Of a DNA stretch of 5,878 nucleotides, positions 5,477-5,878 are shown one piece after another. Location of the stretch: contig JBBRMQ010000257.1 of the NCBI GenBank assembly GCA_038230775.1, positions 1 through 5,878 on the forward strand, in the 5' to 3' direction. Position numbers and translations under genes: made by a program. Numbering within the stretch: the stretch's first letter is position 1; each line of letters starts with the position of its first letter. The notes under the pieces are model-generated. The model was given only the letters and a program-made list of their open reading frames with translations. It searched no databases and had not been told where the DNA came from. Source of the DNA: JBBRMQ01 sp038230775 (GTDB lineage Bacteria > Acidobacteriota > Thermoanaerobaculia > Gp7-AA8).

Positions 5477-5839
5477 TCAGAACGCGACGAGCTTGATCGA
5501 ATAGTGGCCGGTCGCGCCCTTGAAGTCGACGCGCACCTTCCAGTCGCCGGCGGCGCCCTTGAACGTCTCCTCGATGTTTGCTTTTCCGGCGTGGAAGACC
5601 TGATCGAATCGCTGCGTCCCTTGACCGTCGATCAGCTTGACGTCCGCTTCGCCGGAGCTCAGCTTCAACGTGACGCGAAGTCTCGCGCCCTCGGCCTGCC
5701 TGCCGATGTGATGACTGAAGACCTTCGTCTGCGTGCTGTTGCGTACGGAATCGCTCTGGCTCATCGCGGAATACCAGAACGTTTCGGGTTGAGCGGGCGA
5801 AGCGACGGCGAGGAGAGTGAGGAGCACGAGCGTGCGCAT
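5477..5839 (-). CDS. Small secreted protein, beta-rich, PPC-like, function unknown
   Basis: The protein has 120 residues and starts with a signal peptide: Arg2, a hydrophobic core LVLLTLLAVA (4-13), then a small-residue cleavage region near SPA (14-16), giving a mature protein of about 104 residues. There is no cysteine, so it is not a lipoprotein and has no disulfides. The mature part alternates hydrophobic and polar residues as in beta strands, with LRVTLKLSSGEADVKLID (54-71) and, at the end, GDWKVRVDFKGATGHYSIKL (98-117). The final 'G.W.V.V....G.Y.I.L' pattern recalls the PPC (bacterial pre-peptidase C-terminal) beta-sandwich, here standing alone rather than attached to a protease. That is resemblance, not proof. 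Only a weak GAGCAG precedes the ATG, and 39 bp upstream are visible. It converges on the operon across the repeat element, and nothing links their functions. Confidence 0.75.
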   Translation of the reverse strand: MRTLVLLTLLAVASPAQPETFWYSAMSQSDSVRNSTQTKVFSHHIGRQAEGARLRVTLKLSSGEADVKLIDGQGTQRFDQVFHAGKANIEETFKGAAGDWKVRVDFKGATGHYSIKLVAF

Positions 5840-5861
5840 CTGCTCATGTACGGCATCCGAT

Positions 5862-5873
5862 GCAACAGGTTGC
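5862..5873. promoter_or_regulatory. Short palindrome upstream of the secreted-protein gene, possible operator
   Basis: GCAACAGGTTGC has 5-base arms around an AG centre and lies 22 bp before the minus-strand start codon, where an operator or 5' leader element could sit. A related palindrome occurs at 5214-5228 within coding sequence. A 5-base arm arises easily by chance, so this is tentative. Confidence 0.2.
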
Positions 5874-5878
5874 GAGTG

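Overview
The window is GC-rich (clearly above 55% by eye) bacterial DNA, almost fully coding. Short, strong Shine-Dalgarno sites, ATGA stop/start overlaps, a soluble Hanks-type Ser/Thr kinase and a winged-helix/FHA regulator all appear. This style, especially a winged-helix protein opening with an 'F..F.FDP..REL..' motif beside a PknB-like kinase, is frequent in Acidobacteriota and related soil phyla. That assignment is an inference from style; there is no rRNA or marker gene here to prove it.

Layout. Positions 3-5262 hold five plus-strand genes packed as one apparent operon: (1) the 3' part of an unrecognised membrane protein with a large soluble C-terminal domain (3-1148); (2) an ABC-2 type ATP-binding protein (1145-2077); (3) and (4) two polytopic membrane proteins that are the likely permease halves (2074-2721 and 2709-3470); (5a) a cytosolic Ser/Thr kinase with an N-terminal four-cysteine zinc ribbon (3480-4583); (5b) a winged-helix DNA-binding domain fused to an FHA phosphothreonine-binding domain (4594-5262). 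Junctions are -4, -4, -13, +9 and +10 bp, so translation is probably coupled throughout, and no internal promoter or terminator was seen. The operon promoter lies to the left of the window.

Positions 5263-5476 are non-coding and lie between convergent genes. They hold an unusual nested repeat: three 13-bp direct repeats, two 18-bp palindromes, then the 13-bp repeats again in inverted orientation, so about 129 bp could fold into a long imperfect hairpin or cruciform. A small minus-strand gene (5477-5839) follows and encodes a 120-residue secreted protein with a beta-rich, PPC-like look.

How the parts may work together: genes 2-4, perhaps with gene 1, would form a membrane ABC export or remodelling complex. 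The kinase and the winged-helix/FHA protein look like a phospho-signalling pair, in which the FHA domain docks on phosphothreonine in the kinase or in another substrate and the winged helix acts on DNA. The known analogue is mycobacterial PknH/EmbR, but here the regulator lacks the middle BTA domain and the kinase has no membrane anchor. That the pair controls or senses the transporter is inferred only from operon structure.
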